This document shows, piece by piece, positions 1 to 8,100 of a stretch of DNA of 11,067 nt (position 1 is its first letter; each line of letters starts with the position of its first letter). Made by a program: the position numbers and the translations under genes. Source of the DNA: Chrysochromulina parva (taxonomy: Eukaryota; Haptophyta; Prymnesiales; Chrysochromulinaceae); NCBI GenBank assembly GCA_002887195.1, contig PJAB01001995.1:1-11067 (forward strand), given 5' to 3'. The notes beneath the pieces are model-generated. The model was not told the DNA's origin, did not search any database, and saw only the letters and a list, made by a program, of their open reading frames with translations.

Positions 1-1500
1 GGCGGCAAAGACGGCGGCGGCGTGGGCGGGGGCGGCGGCGGCGGCGGCAAGGGGGGCGGCGAGGGCGGCGGCGAGAGTGACGGCGAGGGCGGCAGCGGCG
101 AGGGCGGCGGCGGCAAGGGCGGCGGCGAGAGAGGCAGCGGCAAGGGCGACGGCGAGAGAGGCGGCGGCAAGGGCGGCGGCGACGAGAGCGGCAGCGGGAG
201 CGGCAGCGAGGGCGGCGGCGGCGAGGGCGGCGGCGAGGGCGACGGCGGCGAGGACAACTGCAGCAGGAGTAGCCGCGGCGGCGGCGGCGACGAGGGAGGC
301 GAGGGGGGCGGCGGCAAGAGCTGCTGCGACAAGGGCGGCGGCGAGAGCGGCCGCAAGGGCGGCGGTAGCGGGGGCAGCGACGGCGAGAGCGGCGGCGAGG
401 GCAGCGAGAGCGGCGGCGAGAGAGGCGGCAAGGGCAGCAGGGGGAGCGGCAGCGAGGGCGGCAGCGAGGGCGGCGGTAGCGGGAGCGGCGGCGGTGAGGG
501 CGACAGCAGCGGGGGCGGCGGCGAGGGCGGCGGCGGCGACAACGACGGCAGCGAGAGCGGCGGCGGCGCGGGCGGCTGCAGCGAGAGCGGCGTGGGGAAC
601 GGCATCGAGGGCGGCGGCGTGGGCGGCGGCGAGGGCTGCTGTAGCGGGGGCGGCGGCAGCGAGAGCGGCGGCGAGGGCGGCAAGAGCGGCGGCAAGGGCG
701 GCGGCAAGGGCTGCGGGGTGGACGGCGGCGAGGGCGGCGGCGGCAGCGAGAGCGGCGGGGGGAACGATAGCGGGGGCGGCGGCGGCGCGGGCAGCGGCGC
801 GAGCGGCAGCGGCGAGAGCGGGAGGAGGAACGGTAGCGAGGGCGGCAGCGAGGGCGGCGGCAGGAGCGGCGGTAGCGGGGGCGGCGGCGGCGAGGTCGGC
901 GGCGAAGGCGGCAAGAGCGGCGGCGAGGGCGACAGCAAGGGCGGTGGTAGCAGGGGCGGCGGCGGCAAGAGCGGCGGCGAGGGAGGCAAGAGCGGCGGCG
1001 AGGGCGGCGGCAAGGGCGACGGGGGAGACGGCGGCGGGGGCGGCGGAGGCAGCGAGAGCGGCAGGAGGAACGATAGCGGGGGCGGCGGCGAGGGCGACAG
1101 CAAGAGCGGATGTAGCGGGGGCGGCGGCGGCGAGAGCGGCGGCGAGGTCGGCAAGAGCGGCGGCAGGAGCGGCGGCAAGGGCGGCGGGGGGGACGACAGC
1201 GAGGGCGGCAGCAATGGCGGCATCGAGGGCGGCGGCGGGGGCGACGGCAGCAAGAGTGGCAGCGGCGGCGGCGGCGACGAGAGCGGCGAGAAAGGCGGCG
1301 GCGAGGGCAGCGGCGACGAGGGCGGCGGCGACGGTGGCGGCAGCTAGGGCGACGAGGGCGGCTACCCAGAGGGCGGCAAGTGCGGGAGCGGCGAAGTCGA
1401 CAGGAGGAGGAGCGGCGGCAAGGGCGGCGGCGGAGAAGATAGCAGCGGCGAGGGCGTCGGAAGCGAAGGCGCATACGGCGGCTAAGGCGGCGGCGGCGCC
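1..1500. repeat. GGC-rich in-frame repeat array with a 231-240 bp higher-order unit
   Basis: About 1.5 kb built from GGC triplets interspersed with GAG, AGC, AAG, GAC and GGG. A longer period lies on top. The marker GTAGCGGGGGCGGCGGC recurs at 641, 872 and 1112, and the junction GGAACGG/GGAACGA followed by ATC or TAGC recurs near 601, 832 and 1072, so units are about 231-240 bp and always a multiple of three. All six frames are nearly stop-free because the plus strand has almost no T. In the minus frame that continues the gene from 4959 it encodes Ala/Leu/Val-rich sequence. Confidence 0.85.
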
Positions 1501-4500
1501 GGCGTGTGTGTCGCGCTTGCGTCGGACTCTTGAAGCACACGACGCGAAGATCTTGCCCACGTACGTAACCATTCTCCGACTGCCGTCCCATATGCACTCT
1601 GCACGCCATACTTCCGCATAGCACATTTCGCCCTGACCTCGGTCCTTAGGGGCATCATCACAGTTCGGTGACGGCTCCTCCACACCCCCGAGAACACATG
1701 CCGTTCCGGTCTTTGCCGCCGCGGCGATGTGCGGCGCCGCCGGCGGCTGCTGCTGCTGCCTTGCCTCCGTCCTTCCTCCGGCCGCCCCTGCTACGGCCCT
1801 CCTCGATCCCGACATTCCATCCTCCTCTCCTCTCGCTCTCCTCTCTCTTTCTTCTCCCTCTCTCTGCTCTCTCGCCAGCGTCTCGATCACGAGACTGCTT
1901 CCCTCACTATGGGGGACTTGCAGCCTGTGGGAGCTCTCACCGGAGGTGCCCTCTCTCGGTTCAGAGATCGGCTGCTGCGAGGGAGACAGATGGGAAGTAC
2001 GAGAGAGGTGAGGAGGGTAGAGAGCGAGGCGAGGATCGGCGGCGAGGCCGGGTGGGAAACGCAGGCGTGGCCGGCACGCACCCGAGTCGGCGGACCCCAG
2101 GATCATGTTCACGTCGCCTTCAGCGTCTGGCGAGAGGTCTGACGACGGCCGCGGCGCGACGTCGAATGGCGACGGAGACGGCGGCGGCAGCTGCCGCTGC
2201 TGCTGCTGGCCCTGCTGCAGCGGCGGAAGCTGCTGCACCTGCTGCTGCTGCCACGGCTGCTGCTCGGCCAGATGGATCTCGTCGAGTTTCTGCCGCTCTT
2301 CCAGGTGCTGCTGTGCGAGCTGCTGCCACGAGACGGCCGTCTGCTGATCGAGCAGCTGCTGCTGCTGAGGATCGGGCTGCTGCTGCTGTAGCAGATCGAG
2401 CTGCTGCTGCTGCTGCTGATCCTGCCGCAGGCGTTGTTGCTGTTCGCCGAGCTGCTTGGCGGCGAGGTGCTGCAGCTGTTCGAGCTGCTGCCGAGCCAGC
2501 TGCTGCCGGGCGAGCTCCGAGTGAGCGAGCTGCTGCTGCTCAAGCTGCTGCTGATCGAGCTGCGTGGGCAGCGGCGCGGGCAGCGGCAGAGGCGGAGGCT
2601 GTGGCCGCTGCGATTGCAGGCTGTGGAACCGCTCGGCTTGATGGTGCTCGGCCTGACGCTGCTGCTGAGCGGCGTGGTGCTGGGAGAATTGCTGCCAAGC
2701 AAGATGCTGCTGCTGATCGTACTGCTGCTGCAGCTGCTGCGTTGGCTGCGGGGCGTGCAGCTGCTGCAGTTGCTGTTGCTCTTCGACAAGCTGCTGCTCA
2801 CGGAGCTGCTGCCGCTCGACGTGCTGCTGTTGGGCTAGCTGCTGCTGCTGCACGAGCCGCTCCGGAGCGAGCCGCCGCTGCTGTTCGAGCCGCTGCTGTT
2901 CGCGCTGCTGATCGAGCTGCTGCTGCTGCTGATTCTGCTGCTCAAACTGCTGCTGCATCTGCTGGAGCTGCGCCACCTGCTGTTGCGTCATCCCTCGAAG
3001 AGGAGCAGACAGCGGGAGAGTTGGGGGCGGCATAGCGCTCGTCGCATGCAGGGTCGTGCGGGGAGCGCTTGGTGCCGCAGCAGGAGCTGAGGGGGGCGCT
3101 GGGGGGAGGGATCCTCCTGCGGCGGCGGTCACCGATGGGCCCGTAATGTACCGTCCCACGAGGCGCGGCTTCGTGGGCGAGATGCGCGGCGGTCCAGCAC
3201 CGACCTCGGCGCTGGCCTCGGGGGTGCTGATGGACTTCAGGATGCCATAGTTGAGCAGTAGCTGCATCTCGTCGGGCGATTGCGCGAAGGTGAGCTTGAG
3301 GCCTGCGTAGCGCGGCTTGCGGGGATTCTTGACGGTCGCGACGACCTGCATAATGAGCTCGCAGCACTGATCGTACGAGTCCTGCGTGTAGTCGAGCTCG
3401 ACGCAGTAGAGGCCGCCGTGCTTGGTGGAAACATCGCGCACCTGCTCGATGAGCATGGTGTTGGGGTCGGTGCAGAGTGCATCGGCCAGCCATTGGCGAA
3501 CGTGGGCCTCCTGCATGGGGCCTTCGCCGCCGGGGCCGACGAGGTAGATGCGGTGCCGCAGCGCCTTTGGTGCGAAATCGAAGATTGGCGAGATGGAGTC
3601 CAAGATCTCGACGCCCGCCTCGCCCCCCAGCTGTTCGCAGATGCGATCGAATTGGTCGGGGAGAAGGTGGAAGGCGTAGATCGCAGAGTTCTTGAAGTCC
3701 TTGTTGTTGTAGAAGACAGCGCTGTCCTGGCCCGTCTGGTTTTTAATGGCCATCTGCACCTCGCCCTGGTGGATGGGGCGACCCTCGTGGGTCTTCTCGA
3801 CGGCGATGGCGTGCGTGGGCACAAGGGCGGTGGGCCCGGACGTCGCCACAACGCAGCAGTTCTCGACAGCATACTGGAGGTACTTGGTGAGATTCGTCAC
3901 CTCCTCCTCTGCGACGAGCATGGCGATCTGCCCCGTCGGAAGCCCGCCATCCTTCACGAGCGAGAACGCGTCCTTGCCCATCGGGAAGATGGATTGAAAC
4001 GTGCCATTCGCGTCGGCGCCGCCCCAGCGGTGGGGCGCGCCGTTGGTTGCACAGTCTCGGATATGCTGCAAGATGAAGCCGCGTAGCCGCGCGACGACGG
4101 TATTTGCTATCGCATGCGTGGCGTTCGGCGGGATGACGAAAGCCTCGGCGGCATCGCACGGGCGATCCGGATCCGGGCACGAGGTGAAGATGACCTTCGT
4201 GCTCACCACGTGGCCTGCTTTGCGCGGCGGCGCCTGCATCTTGTCCAGCGACATGATTGACAGTGTGTGCATCTGGCGCATCAGCCCGCGGTCCCAGTCG
4301 GGTGCCCGCGTCACGGCCTCGGCGTCAGATCGATTGACACGCTCGACGGTACGCTCGGGCGCTGCCGTCAGAAGCGAGGGCATCGCGACGCCGTGAGAGC
4401 CCAGGTGCGGTGGCCCTGCGTGCAGTCTGGCTGCTTGCCCAGCCGCCGCAGCGTGGGTCGCCATGTTGGCGGCCGCGATGTCCGGGGCGTTGACTCCATA

Positions 4501-4959
4501 CTCGAGGCCCTGGTCGTGCTGAGCGTTGCCGAGAACGCAAGCAATCGTTGGTGCCGTAGGCGTGGGCACATCGGCCCCGCACGCACCAGGGTGCGGCGGC
4601 CAGCAGCGGGCAGGTTGCATAGCACCCGAGGGAGCGGCGCTCGATGAGGTGTGGTTCTCCATGGTGTCCATGCAGGATGCCTCAGGCGAAGCGCGCGTCT
4701 TGCGTGACTTTGCCGCAGGTAGCCCAGTCGACGTATCGGCGGCAGCCATGTTGTCGGCCACGATGTCGCCGGCATTGGCACCGTACTCAAGGCCTGGTTC
4801 GTGCTCGTCGACCGCGCGCGCAGGCGGATCAAATCCGGGGCGAAAAACCTCGGCCACTGGGGCGTGCCGAGTTGCAGTAACCGTAGAAATATTTTGCATG
4901 CCAGACAGAGGTGCGCTCGCGCTAGACGATGCGCAGCCAGGGGCGTCGGTCGGGTTCAT
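1..4959 (-). CDS. Large modular protein, unknown family: globular domain, Gln-rich region, Ala/Leu-rich tail (3' end outside window)
   Basis: I do not recognise this gene. The frame starts at an ATG at 4959-4957, with in-frame TGA at 4971-4969, and has no stop down to base 1 (1653 codons). Residues 1-213 are low-complexity with two copies of a GLEYG motif (56-73 and 151-168). Residues about 214-580 read as a folded domain with mixed composition and plausible strand/helix alternation, for example RHRIYLVGPGG, then a helix, then GGLYCVELDY and YAGLKLTFAQ. Residues 581-658 are a Pro/Ala/Ser linker. Residues 659-923 are about half Gln, mostly CAG. Residues 934-1153 are mixed and may contain an intron (good acceptor at 1975). 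Residues 1154-1653 are mostly Ala with Leu and Val. Absence of stops is weak evidence in the repeats; the evidence for coding is the globular domain and third-position variation. The N-terminal two thirds are fairly secure, the Ala tail less so. Gln-rich proteins of this build are often transcription or RNA factors, but that is only a guess. Confidence 0.6.
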   Translation of the reverse strand, partial: MNPTDAPGCASSSASAPLSGMQNISTVTATRHAPVAEVFRPGFDPPARAVDEHEPGLEYGANAGDIVADNMAAADTSTGLPAAKSRKTRASPEASCMDTMENHTSSSAAPSGAMQPARCWPPHPGACGADVPTPTAPTIACVLGNAQHDQGLEYGVNAPDIAAANMATHAAAAGQAARLHAGPPHLGSHGVAMPSLLTAAPERTVERVNRSDAEAVTRAPDWDRGLMRQMHTLSIMSLDKMQAPPRKAGHVVSTKVIFTSCPDPDRPCDAAEAFVIPPNATHAIANTVVARLRGFILQHIRDCATNGAPHRWGGADANGTFQSIFPMGKDAFSLVKDGGLPTGQIAMLVAEEEVTNLTKYLQYAVENCCVVATSGPTALVPTHAIAVEKTHEGRPIHQGEVQMAIKNQTGQDSAVFYNNKDFKNSAIYAFHLLPDQFDRICEQLGGEAGVEILDSISPIFDFAPKALRHRIYLVGPGGEGPMQEAHVRQWLADALCTDPNTMLIEQVRDVSTKHGGLYCVELDYTQDSYDQCCELIMQVVATVKNPRKPRYAGLKLTFAQSPDEMQLLLNYGILKSISTPEASAEVGAGPPRISPTKPRLVGRYITGPSVTAAAGGSLPPAPPSAPAAAPSAPRTTLHATSAMPPPTLPLSAPLRGMTQQQVAQLQQMQQQFEQQNQQQQQLDQQREQQRLEQQRRLAPERLVQQQQLAQQQHVERQQLREQQLVEEQQQLQQLHAPQPTQQLQQQYDQQQHLAWQQFSQHHAAQQQRQAEHHQAERFHSLQSQRPQPPPLPLPAPLPTQLDQQQLEQQQLAHSELARQQLARQQLEQLQHLAAKQLGEQQQRLRQDQQQQQQLDLLQQQQPDPQQQQLLDQQTAVSWQQLAQQHLEERQKLDEIHLAEQQPWQQQQVQQLPPLQQGQQQQRQLPPPSPSPFDVAPRPSSDLSPDAEGDVNMILGSADSGACRPRLRFPPGLAADPRLALYPPHLSRTSHLSPSQQPISEPREGTSGESSHRLQVPHSEGSSLVIETLAREQREGEERERRARGEEDGMSGSRRAVAGAAGGRTEARQQQQPPAAPHIAAAAKTGTACVLGGVEEPSPNCDDAPKDRGQGEMCYAEVWRAECIWDGSRRMVTYVGKIFASCASRVRRKRDTHAGAAAALAAVCAFASDALAAAIFSAAALAAAPPPVDFAAPALAALWVAALVALAAATVAAALVAAALAAAFLAALVAAAAAATLAAVAPAAALDAAIAAALAVVPPAALAAAPAAALADLAAALAAAAPATSALAVALAAAPAIVPPAALAASAAPAAVSPVALAAALAAALASLAAALAAAAPATTALAVALAAALAAFAADLAAAAPATAAPAAALAAALATVPPPALAAAARAAARAAAAPAIVPPAALAAAAALAAVHPAALAAALAAALAALAAALAAAAPATAALAAAHAAALDAVPHAALAAAARAAAALAAVVVAAAALAAAPAAVALTAAAPATAALAAALAAAPPAALAASLAAALAALAAALAVAAPATAALAAALAAALVAAALAAAPLASLVAAAAAATPAAVVLAAVALAAALAAAALAAAPAAALVAAALAAASLAVALAAASLAAALAAAALAAAALAVTLAAALAAPLAAAAAAPAHAAAVFAA
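2161..3000 (-). repeat. CAG/CTG-rich tract encoding the Gln-rich region
   Basis: The plus strand is dominated by CTG triplets with interspersed GAG, CTC and GCC. In the minus frame of the large gene this reads as Gln runs of two to six broken by Leu, Glu, Asp and Arg. The longest pure run is six CTG units beginning near 2403. Gln is encoded by both CAG and CAA, and Leu by CTC, CTG, CTT and CTA, so it is not a freshly expanded pure microsatellite. Confidence 0.85.
4441..4800 (-). repeat. Two copies of an 18-residue motif in the N-terminal tail
   Basis: Residues 56-73 (GLEYGANAGDIVADNMAA) and 151-168 (GLEYGVNAPDIAAANMAT) match at 13 of 18 positions and are 285 nt (95 codons) apart. The underlying DNA is also similar but has diverged, including at third positions, so this is an old in-frame duplication or a pair of selected short linear motifs. 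No known motif name comes to mind. Confidence 0.75.
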
Positions 4960-5168
4960 TGTTAAGAGTCAGTGCGGGCGGGCGAGCACGGTTCCGTCGC
5001 CAATCCGGCTTGTAGTCACGTCGCCCTGCGCCTGCTCTGCTGCTGCTGCTGTTCAACACAACGCGCGCACACTCTCCGGACCCCCAAGCACGAGAGCCAC
5101 TGTCGCTATGGACGGAGGTGTGGCCGACACAGCCCGTGCTAACACAACACCCGTATTAACACAGGCCG
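4960..5168. other. Spacer between the retroelement frame and the large gene
   Basis: About 209 bp without a supported gene. It holds the presumed 5' UTR and promoter of the minus-strand gene starting at 4959, and the presumed 3' UTR of the retroelement frame ending at 5169. A short CTG run sits at about 5038-5051. No poly-A tail for a minus-strand insertion (a T run on the plus strand) is present, so the element's 3' end is not defined. No TATA box is evident. Confidence 0.5.
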
Positions 5169-5174
5169 TTAATC
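5129..5174. repeat. Three imperfect ~15-bp tandem repeats over the retroelement stop codon
   Basis: Units ACAGCCCGTGCTAAC (5129-5143), ACAACACCCGTATTAAC (5144-5160) and ACAGGCCGTTAATC (5161-5174) follow each other directly. The third contains the TTA that is the TAA stop of the minus-strand frame at 5169-5171. Short tandem repeats at the 3' end are common in non-LTR retrotransposons lacking a poly-A tail, so this may mark the element terminus. Confidence 0.5.
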
Positions 5175-8100
5175 GGCGAGGCTTGGGGGAAGGGAGAGCA
5201 CCGGTCGAGCATCTGCGCCAGACTGGTGCCCCTCTTCCCCCGAATGTATACCAGTAGTACCAATAGGGCCGCTATTGGCAGCGGCCTCGGCTGCAGCAGC
5301 TCGCACTCGCGAGCGCCGCGGGGGCGTAACGCCGGTGAGCAGCAGCTGCACCCGTTTCTCATACTCCGCCCGTGTGCCCCTGCGCCGTGCTAGCGCAGAC
5401 GCACGCCACGCGCGCGCAGCGGCCCGTGAGCGCTCGGTAAACTCCTGTACCTCTCGTTGAGCCTCCTCGTGTGCGACCCGCAGGGTGTCGTGGTTGGCCA
5501 TGCCAGCAGCGCGGCGCAAATCACGTACCTGGTCGTCGAGTCCCATAACAGTAGCGCGACGCGCTCGAGCAGCAAGTCGGGCGCGCTCCACCGTGTCGGC
5601 TGCCCCAGGGCAAGCGGCAAGGCGACGCGTCGCCAGCAGGTGAGCGCGTTCCCGTTGGGCACACCGTATGGCGGTGACCGCTGCGGCATCGTCATGGAGC
5701 CGTCGTTTGCGCTTTACCGTGAGAGCCCGCCGCTCATCAGGAGTAAGTGGAGTCGTCGGCGCATAGCGTAGAGTAGCTGCAGCCGCGTTTAAAGCCCTGC
5801 GGGCCCTAGCCGCGGCGCGCTGCCCCTCCCGAATGAGACCTGACACAGTCTGCGACGCCCAGCCCGCAAAGACGGAAATGAGATAGGCACGCGTGTTGCG
5901 GTCTCGATAGTGTGCCTCTGCAGCAGTCGATCGACGCCACGCATTAGCGGCGTCAATCAGAGCAGTGCGGTGAGCGGCAAGCGCACGGTCCGCATCCGCA
6001 CGTGCCTGCGCCGATGGGAGTTCGGAAGACTCTAGCGCGTCGGCATAGGCGCTAGCAACATCGGCTTGTGCAAGGGTAGCGGTGGCTGCTGCATCTAGCG
6101 GGACAGTGTCTTGAAGGAGTTGGAAAGAAGCGGCGTACGCAGCGCTGCTTTCCTGTTTCGCCTCTCGTTCGATGCGTAGCGCAAAGGTGCGAAGGCTCGC
6201 AAGTTGTGGTGGGCCAGTCGCGCACACCCCTTCGCGCTGTGCAATAGCACGCTGTGCAAGGGCCCCATCAATCGGTCGCCTCGAGCGGCGCACGTGAACG
6301 CCCGGTGCGAGCGAGCCAGTAAGAGCACAGCACCGACATGGCGTGCCTGCGGGTTTGAGGTGTGTCCACGTGTAGTACCGGATGTGTTGTAGTGCGCGAT
6401 GGAGTACGGTGCGGCGACGGCTGGCGATGGCGGCAGCGCGAAGCGTAGGTGCAGATGCGTGGATCGCGGCGGCGATGAGGGCAAGAGAGGCTCGTAGGAG
6501 CGGGCGAGCGAGCTGCGCCGTGGGACGAAACCAGTTTAGGGGCTCTCGAATGACGCCAAGGACATGAGCAAGGGCAGCGGGGCGTGCCTCCTCTTGTGTG
6601 ATGCGCGTAGGCGTGCCTGCACCCGTAATGGTATTGTACGCGTCTGGTCGTTGACCGCGTTCAAGAGCGCGAAGTGCAATCGTAGATGTGGCATGATCAC
6701 GAGATACAGGCTCGCAGGTGTCAAGTGCCGCGCCAAGTGCAGCGCACGCGGGGATGAGTCGCGCAGTGCGTCTGGAAACGACGCTAGCGAGCGCACACTC
6801 CCACATAACGTGCTCGACCGTTTGGCGGCCTTTGCCACACGGGCACCCGCGTTGATCGAGAATCGCGCGAAGAGAGTGCGGACCAGTGTCCCGAAATACG
6901 CGACTGCCCAAAAGTCGAGCACGGTCGTCTCTGATTGCCAGCACCATGGATCGCTGCTGATCGTTGAGCTGGGCAAGACGTAGTAGCTCGAGACTGCCTG
7001 GTCGCGCGTACACTGAGGTAGGTGCAGTGAACTGTGTGCGTACAACATGTAGATTGTACACGTGCAGCATGAGGTCGCGCTCGGATCCTTTGGCATAGTG
7101 TCGGAGGGATCGATGGCGAGGGGGTTCGCAAGGCCTCGGGAGCGGAGTAGGGTCACAAGATAGAAAGGATTTGGCGATTGCGTCCACCGCGGCCTCCGGA
7201 AGATGTCCACAGTGGGAGTGCGACCACCAATAGGTGATCGTCTCAAGGCGCTGTTCGTGCGCCATAGCCCATGCGAGCCAGTCGTTGCACAGCATGCGAG
7301 AGCGAGCAGGGAGGCTCAGGCGACGAAAGTGTTCCCCAGCGAGGATGGGAGAGGTGGAGTCAAAGATGTAGAAAACCCGTCGCCCCGCGAGGACCGCGAG
7401 TGCATCGACCCGATGTGCAAGCTCCGCGTCGTAACTGTCCCGGGTACCACCGATCAGGTCATCGCTGGCGAGTGCACCTCCCAGGCGCGTGCCATCGTGT
7501 AGGAGCGCGGCGCGAGAGATACGCTTTCCGCGGGGGTCCCAGGAGCCGTCGCCCGCAACGGCGGCGGTGTATGCAAACCCTTGGCGCTGTTCATCCTCGA
7601 GCATCTCGTCGAGGGTCAAATTAGCAAGCTGGACACAAAATCCAGGACCACCCCTCCAGGAGCGCTCCTCAGCCGTAGGAGCGTCGGGCGGCAGCGGCGC
7701 AAGCCCCGAGCGACTGCGCTTATCATTCGCCTCGCGGCGCCGCTCAGCCTTGGCGGCCTGCGCAGCATCGAAGGCGGCGAGGGCGATGGGTAGTGCAGCC
7801 GCGTACAGTTGCACGATGACAGAGGCTTGCCGAATTGGAGTGCCGAGCGCGCAGGAGAAGGAGCGCCCGTCAGGTGCGATGCGCCATCGCTGGGTCCGAA
7901 GGCGCGCAAGCTCCGCTGTGTCCAGAGGAGAACATGCAGGTGCTGGCTGTCCCCTAGTGAGGGTGTCGATCTCCCCTGCGCGACCAGGAACCCGATACCG
8001 TGTGTGCGGCCCGAGGAGCTCGTCGTTCGTGGGAGACGGCAGCGGGCGCTCAAAGCGAGGAGGCGGAGGTGCTGCCGCCCACTTACGATATGCGTCGGCC

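Noticed and set aside
22..1347. Plus-strand Gly-rich frame of about 440 codons
   Set aside because: It has no ATG, it is open only because the array lacks T, and the array's variation changes its amino acids at nearly every difference.
1..1500. CRISPR array or centromere-type satellite
   Set aside because: There are no constant repeats with unique spacers; units are triplet-based and in frame.
77..1621. Plus-strand Ala/Arg-rich frame of about 514 codons
   Set aside because: There is no ATG until 1214, no globular part and no promoter or splice context. It cannot be fully excluded because its wobble position coincides with that of the minus frame.
1668..3035. Plus-strand Ala-rich frame of 455 codons
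   Set aside because: It is the GCT/GCA phase of the CTG tract read on the opposite strand to the Gln-rich frame; the minus frame continues into a folded domain and this one does not.
3280..4086. Plus-strand frame of 268 codons with protein-like composition
   Set aside because: It is the antisense of the globular domain of the minus-strand gene, which reads better and is far longer.
2161..4959. Identity of the large gene as Mediator subunit 25 (folded domain followed by Gln-rich tail)
   Set aside because: The domain order is similar, but I see no von Willebrand A metal site and no convincing similarity to the MED25 activator-interaction domain.
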